This document shows, one piece after another, positions 60,501 through 64,000 of a stretch of DNA of 64,000 nt (position 1 is its first letter; each line of letters opens with the position of its first letter). Both the position numbers and the translations under genes were made by a program. Location: the NCBI RefSeq assembly GCF_030846775.1, contig NZ_CP132910.1, forward strand, positions 1,336,001-1,400,000, read 5' to 3'. The stretch comes from Geothrix sp. 21YS21S-2. Its GTDB lineage: Bacteria > Acidobacteriota > Holophagae > Holophagales > Holophagaceae. The notes beneath the pieces were generated by a model, which saw nothing but the letters and a program-made list of their open reading frames with translations, was not told the DNA's origin and ran no database searches.

Positions 60501-61779
60501 CCGCCCCGGGGCGGTGACCCTCGCCCTCTGCGCGGACCCGACCGAACCGGCCCCGGCCGAGCTGCACCGGTTCACCCAGCTGCGCGCCGAGGCCCTGGGC
60601 CGCTCCGCCCTGCCCAAGGACAGCTTCGGCCTCCAGCTGTGGCTGGCCTCCCGGGCCTTCCTGGCCCGCCGGGGCGAAGGCCTCACCGTCATCGCCGGCT
60701 ATCCCTGGTTCCTGGACTGGGGCCGGGACACCTTCATCGCCGCCCGGGGCCTCCTCGCCGGCGGAATGGCCGACGAGGTGCGCGGGATCCTGCGCACCTT
60801 CGCCGCCTTCGAGGACCGGGGCACCCTGCCCAACGCCCTCTCGGCGGACTCCACCTCCGACCGCGACACCTCGGACGCGCCGCTGTGGTTCGCCCTGGCC
60901 GCCGAGGAGGCCGGAGCCGAGGACCTCCTGCCCGTGCTGGAGGCCATCGCCCGGGGCTACCGCGACGGCACGCCCAACGGCATCAAGGTGGACCCGGACT
61001 CGGGCCTGGTGTGGAGCCCCTCCCACTTCACCTGGATGGACACCAACTACCCCGCCGGCACCCCCCGCCAGGGCTACCCGGTGGAGATCCAGGCCCTGTG
61101 GATCCGGCTCCTGCGCCGGCTGGGCCCCGACTGGGCCGGGCTGGAGGCGAGGGCCCGGGCCTCGCTGGACCTCTTCTGGGACGAGGAGCTGGGCTGGTTC
61201 CACGACCACCTGGAGGCCCGGGACGGCGTTCCCGCCGCCCTCGCCCGGGGCGACGGCCACCTGCGGCCCAACCAGCTCTTCCTGGTGAGCCTGGGCCTCG
61301 TGGAGGGCGCAAGGGCCCAGCGGGCCGTGGCGGCCTGCGCGAGGCACCTCCTCGTGCCCGGCGGCATGCGCACCCTGGCGCCCCTGCCGGTGCTCTCCCC
61401 CCTGCCCATCCTGGGCCCCTCGGGCCTCCTGAACGACCCCATGCACCCCTACTGGGGCCGCTACGAGGGGGACGAGGACACGCGGCGCAAGCCCGCCTAC
61501 CACAACGGCACCGCCTGGGCGTGGCTCCTGCCCACCTTCTGCGAGGCCCTGGCCGCGGCCTACGGCTTCCAGCCCCAGGCCGTGGAGGCCGCCCGGGCCT
61601 GCCTGGGCTCCCTGGACGGGCTGCTGGCCTCGGGCTGCCTGGGCCAGCTCCCGGAGATCCTGGACGGCGACGCCCCCCATGCCCAGCGGGGTTGCGACGC
61701 CCAGGCCTGGAGCGTCACCGAAGCGTTGCGGGTTTGGCTTACACTGGACGGACACCCCCCGAGGAAACCGAATGGCTGA
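57529..61779 (+). CDS. bifunctional glycogen debranching enzyme (GH13 plus GH133)
   Basis: 1416 residues, the size and order of the eukaryotic-type debrancher. The N-terminal half is a GH13 alpha-glucanotransferase: FLDIVVNHTGWGS (region I), GVDGFRCDAGY (nucleophile Asp), AVFLLEGLGG (acid Glu) and HYSETHDNDRL. A middle region is poorly conserved. The C-terminal 420 residues are a GH133 amylo-1,6-glucosidase (GYPWFLDWGRDTFIAARGLL, SPSHFTWMDTNYPAG). It removes branch stubs of glycogen. Start GTG 57529 is uncertain; TTG 57535 or ATG 57550 are possible. It overlaps glgB by 8 nt. Confidence 0.9.
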   Translation: MPLSQPVMTPAPGSRIVRYVGDRVRFTLEGQGPAFLRTNLTRGAQARQEVIALSGAVTSGTRTFAGASWRDIPLTQRDGLWELDLPLTEVGHFRAKAYRLDEAGTQHWPEGADVGISVHPDHLRTGNTIYCAFPRMFGPSRTGRSTREPVLDEQLNSLDQRGFTVIPPSGKLRELTACVPHILGTLGCRILHLLPLGPTPTTFARFGRFGSPYAQQDLTAIDPALVEFDERTTGVEQFQELAHAVHLRSGLVFLDIVVNHTGWGSRLMEGRPQWFHRNPDGTFHSPGAWGTTWGDLVELDNREPHLWEVVAESLLTWCRRGVDGFRCDAGYMVPLPAWQYIVARVRQEFPDAVFLLEGLGGAWELTETLLTEGGMQWAYSELFQNYSPRDVAAYLDHAAHQGGRIGPLVHYSETHDNDRLAKRGADWSLHRNRLCALTSLCGAFGFTGGVEWLATEKIEVHQSRGMAWGAAENLVEELAALNHLLGSHPCFFDGARLERLSSGESPVLALRRASWDGRDQVLVLVNLTMEPQEWLLTAPAWEELGRPSLDLLGQAFPRLRQNPGGSVTFVLRPWAAHCLAASATPRGLAGPEYRARRAQAAWAYQALATVLPAETLGPAAWQEVAALAGSDPAAFLASLSYLDPAAVRADLPAAIRAARNGYPRVIRWGLQDLGRVTPLPPEHWLLVEDAAPFAVSLRVPGLGPIHLRSIPSDAGHVAAVPPSLLARAPRPLEAEIQLERFKEARTPPAGKVRLLSPDPAFPRHAKEGSCLLTNGRGGMARLRADLGTVASKYDCLLGANLHPSVPCDRHVLAKRLRAWVNADGFLTPLDSGNLVHFTAGPPARWVFAAPAGDGRVVQVELTIDLLPDRNTVVARFRRPDGPPPIGTDLPEGPSVVLTVRLDLEDRGFHSETTANEGADHHFRTSTRDREGGMGFLFEPGPDRRLAAWADRGRWHADPEWCLGIPHPVEASRGMTAQGDAWSPGWFELPLDRPGAVTLALCADPTEPAPAELHRFTQLRAEALGRSALPKDSFGLQLWLASRAFLARRGEGLTVIAGYPWFLDWGRDTFIAARGLLAGGMADEVRGILRTFAAFEDRGTLPNALSADSTSDRDTSDAPLWFALAAEEAGAEDLLPVLEAIARGYRDGTPNGIKVDPDSGLVWSPSHFTWMDTNYPAGTPRQGYPVEIQALWIRLLRRLGPDWAGLEARARASLDLFWDEELGWFHDHLEARDGVPAALARGDGHLRPNQLFLVSLGLVEGARAQRAVAACARHLLVPGGMRTLAPLPVLSPLPILGPSGLLNDPMHPYWGRYEGDEDTRRKPAYHNGTAWAWLLPTFCEALAAAYGFQPQAVEAARACLGSLDGLLASGCLGQLPEILDGDAPHAQRGCDAQAWSVTEALRVWLTLDGHPPRKPNG

Positions 61780-63958
61780 TCAAGGTTTTGACCCGCAAGC
61801 CTTCCTGAACGGGGACTGCTCCAACCCCGCCTACGTCTTCGGGCTCCACCCCCTGCCCGGCTCGGGCCTGGAGGCGCGGGTCTTCGCACCCCGGGCCACC
61901 AGGGTCGAGCTGGTGAAGGAACCCGCCGGGGAGGTGGTGGCCGAGCTGCGCATGACGCACCCCGAGGGGATCTTCGAGACCGTGCTGCCGCGGCTGCGCA
62001 AGTGGTTCCCCTACCACTTCCGGGTCCACGGCTGGGGGCCGGAGCCCCTGGAGATGGACGACCCCTACCGGTTCAGCGCCGCCCTGGGCGACCTGGACGT
62101 CTACCTCATGGCCGAAGGCACCCACCTGCGCCTCTACGAGAAGCTGGGCGCCCACCCCTCGGAGCGCGACGGCGTGCCCGGCGTGGACTTCGCCGTGTGG
62201 GCCCCCAACGCCCGGCGCGTGAGCGTGGTGGGCACCTTCAACAACTGGGACGGGCGCCGGCACATCATGCGCCCCTTCGCGAGCTCCGGTGTCTGGGAGC
62301 TCTTCATCCCCGGCATGGCCCCCGGCGACCTCTACAAGTTCGAGATCAAGAGCGCGGCCGGCAAGGTCCTGCCCCTCAAGGCCGACCCCTTCGCCTTCCA
62401 GTGCGAGCACGCCCCCGGCACCGCCTCGGTGGTGCACGATCCCCGCGGCCACACGTGGCAGGACGGCGCGTTCATGGCCGAGCGCTGGAAGCGCAACCGC
62501 TTCGACGCCCCCATGAGCATCTACGAGGTGCACCTGGGCTCCTGGCGCCGCCGGGACGACGGCGGCTTCATGGGCTACCGGGAGCTGGCCGACACCCTCA
62601 TCCCCTACGCCAAGGAGATGGGCTTCACCCACATCCAGATGCTCCCCGTCAGCGAGCACCCCTTCTACGCGTCCTGGGGCTACCAGCCCCTGGGCATGTT
62701 CGCCCCCACCTGCCGCTACGGCTCGCCCCAGGACTTCCAGGCGTTCGTGGACCGCTGCCACCAGGAGGGCCTGGGCGTGCTGCTGGACTGGGTCCCGGCG
62801 CACTTCCCCGGGGACGCCCACGGGCTGGGCGAATTCGACGGCACCCACCTCTACGAGCACGCCGACCCCCGCAAGGGCCGGCACATGGACTGGGGCACCC
62901 TCATCTACAACTACGGGCGCACCGAGGTGCAGAACTTCCTCATCGCCAACGCGCTGTTCTGGCTGGACCGCTTCCACATCGACGGACTGCGGGTGGACGC
63001 GGTGGCGTCCATGCTCTACCTGGACTACAGCCGGGCCCAGGGCCAGTGGCTGCCCAACCGGTACGGCGGCCGGGAGAACCTGGAGGCCGTCGCCTTCCTG
63101 CGCAGGCTGAACGAGGTGGTCTACTCCCACTTCCCCGACACCTGCACCGTGGCCGAGGAATCCACCGCCTGGCCCATGGTCTCGCGGCCCACCAGCGTGG
63201 GGGGCCTGGGCTTCGGGTTCAAGTGGAACATGGGCTGGATGCACGACACCCTGGCCTACTTCGGCCGGAACATGCTGCACCGCAAGCACCACCACGGCGA
63301 GATCACCTTCAGCATGCTCTACAACGACACCGAGAACTTCATGCTGCCGCTGTCCCACGACGAGGTGGTGCACGGCAAGAAGTCCCTGCTCTGGCGCATG
63401 CCCGGCACCCGGTGGGAGCAGTTCGCCAACCTGCGCCTGCTCTTCGCCTACCAGTTCCTGCACCCCGGAAAGAAGCTCCTCTTCATGGGCTGCGAGTTCG
63501 GGCAGGACCACGAGTGGGACCACAACAAGGCGCTGGACTGGGGCCTGCTGGAATTCCAGGAGCACCAGGGCGTCCGGCGCCTGGTGCGCGACCTCAACAC
63601 CCTGTACCGGGGCCTGCCGGCCCTCTTCGACCGGGACTGCGCACCCGACGGCTTCCAGTGGATCGACTGCGAGGACCGCAGGAACAGCACCCTCGCCCTC
63701 ATCCGCAAGGCCAACGACGGCTCCTTCGCCGTGGCCGTCCTGAACTTCACGGCCATGCCCCACACCGGCTACCGCGTGGGGGTCCCCGCCCCCGGCAGGT
63801 ACCTGGAGGTCCTCAACTCCGATGCCTCTTTATACGGGGGCCAGAACTTCGGCAACGGCGGCGCCGTCGAAACGAAACCGCTGGCAGCGCATGGGTTCCC
63901 GCAGTCCGTGGAGCTCACCCTGCCCCCCCTGGGGGTGGTCGTGCTCAGACTCGGCTAA
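61772..63958 (+). CDS. glgB: 1,4-alpha-glucan branching enzyme
   Basis: 728 residues. N-terminal CBM48-type domains (RVFAPRATRVELV, FAVWAPNARRVSVVGTFNNWDG) and a GH13_9 catalytic domain: MSIYEVHLGSW, GVLLDWVPAHFP, FHIDGLRVDAVASML (nucleophile), VAEESTAWP (acid) and LPLSHDEVVHG. Forms alpha-1,6 branches in glycogen. ATG 61772 has GAGGA upstream and overlaps the debrancher stop, so synthesis and breakdown functions are co-translated. Nothing recognisable follows in the last 42 nt. Confidence 0.97.
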   Translation: MADQGFDPQAFLNGDCSNPAYVFGLHPLPGSGLEARVFAPRATRVELVKEPAGEVVAELRMTHPEGIFETVLPRLRKWFPYHFRVHGWGPEPLEMDDPYRFSAALGDLDVYLMAEGTHLRLYEKLGAHPSERDGVPGVDFAVWAPNARRVSVVGTFNNWDGRRHIMRPFASSGVWELFIPGMAPGDLYKFEIKSAAGKVLPLKADPFAFQCEHAPGTASVVHDPRGHTWQDGAFMAERWKRNRFDAPMSIYEVHLGSWRRRDDGGFMGYRELADTLIPYAKEMGFTHIQMLPVSEHPFYASWGYQPLGMFAPTCRYGSPQDFQAFVDRCHQEGLGVLLDWVPAHFPGDAHGLGEFDGTHLYEHADPRKGRHMDWGTLIYNYGRTEVQNFLIANALFWLDRFHIDGLRVDAVASMLYLDYSRAQGQWLPNRYGGRENLEAVAFLRRLNEVVYSHFPDTCTVAEESTAWPMVSRPTSVGGLGFGFKWNMGWMHDTLAYFGRNMLHRKHHHGEITFSMLYNDTENFMLPLSHDEVVHGKKSLLWRMPGTRWEQFANLRLLFAYQFLHPGKKLLFMGCEFGQDHEWDHNKALDWGLLEFQEHQGVRRLVRDLNTLYRGLPALFDRDCAPDGFQWIDCEDRRNSTLALIRKANDGSFAVAVLNFTAMPHTGYRVGVPAPGRYLEVLNSDASLYGGQNFGNGGAVETKPLAAHGFPQSVELTLPPLGVVVLRLG

Positions 63959-64000
63959 GATGGTCATTTCCTCAACCCGCCCCCCCCAGAAAGGCTTGAA

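Noticed and set aside
1-64000. tRNA or rRNA genes
   Set aside because: I scanned for T-loop GGTTCGAATCC-like sequences and conserved rRNA blocks in gaps and saw none that fold properly; a covariance search would be decisive.

Overview
The window is GC-rich bacterial chromosome with a diderm gene set: lipoproteins, Tat export, KDO activation (kdsB), and Mur enzymes of the meso-DAP type. The mix of hybrid histidine kinases, TPR and carboxypeptidase-regulatory-like secreted proteins, a DUF4388 protein, multiheme cytochrome c and a Tat-exported flavoprotein suggests an anaerobic or facultative, respiratory soil or sediment bacterium. I lean to Acidobacteriota, Holophagae/Geothrix-like, but this is inference from gene style only. 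No rRNA, tRNA or CRISPR array was seen.

Layout. 1-2433: end of a UDP-glucose dehydrogenase gene, then tatA and tatC. 2657-7338: a small secreted protein, a DUF4388 protein paired with a TPR/zinc-ribbon membrane protein, and a TPR lipoprotein-like gene. 7388-12412 (minus): fabH, rsmD, a HAMP histidine kinase and a REC-GAF-kinase-like protein, apparently one operon. 12572-14223: kdsB and an EamA transporter. 14590-17208: a four-PAS hybrid kinase. 17209-18697: a complete IS701-type element lodged exactly in the shared stop of two convergent genes.

18698-31628 (minus): a division/cell-wall (dcw) cluster in the order mraZ, rsmH, ftsL, ftsI, murE, murF, mraY, an unrelated small gene, murD, and a 622-residue fusion of a YkuD L,D-transpeptidase-fold domain to a MurC/Mpl-like ligase. 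An EAL-domain gene points the other way inside the cluster; ftsW and murG are absent.

32382-37389: a five-gene operon (glutamate-cysteine ligase, GshF-type ATP-grasp ligase, ABC-2 exporter pair, serine acetyltransferase) facing a cysteine-rich ArsR regulator across a 30-bp palindrome. 37390-40241: a lower-GC island with a decayed hypothetical gene, a 10-bp tandem repeat and an AlbA_2/HATPase regulator. 40242-43296: a rhodanese-fold protein and modABC. 43286-46236 (minus): an arsR, metal/metalloid permease, two thioredoxin-like proteins, CcdA and a tiny coupled ORF.

46330-53322: a DUF4382 lipoprotein, then an operon of a Tat-exported flavoprotein reductase, a seven-heme cytochrome c and a second TatA too short to be found by most gene callers. 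Divergent from it are a PAS-LuxR regulator and a second, leaderless flavoprotein. 53329-56048: an unusual three-module membrane protein (ICMT-like, PAP2-like, Lgt-like) translationally coupled to a lipocalin/CrtC-like protein. 56181-63958: a histidine kinase, a eukaryote-style bifunctional glycogen debranching enzyme and glgB in one operon.
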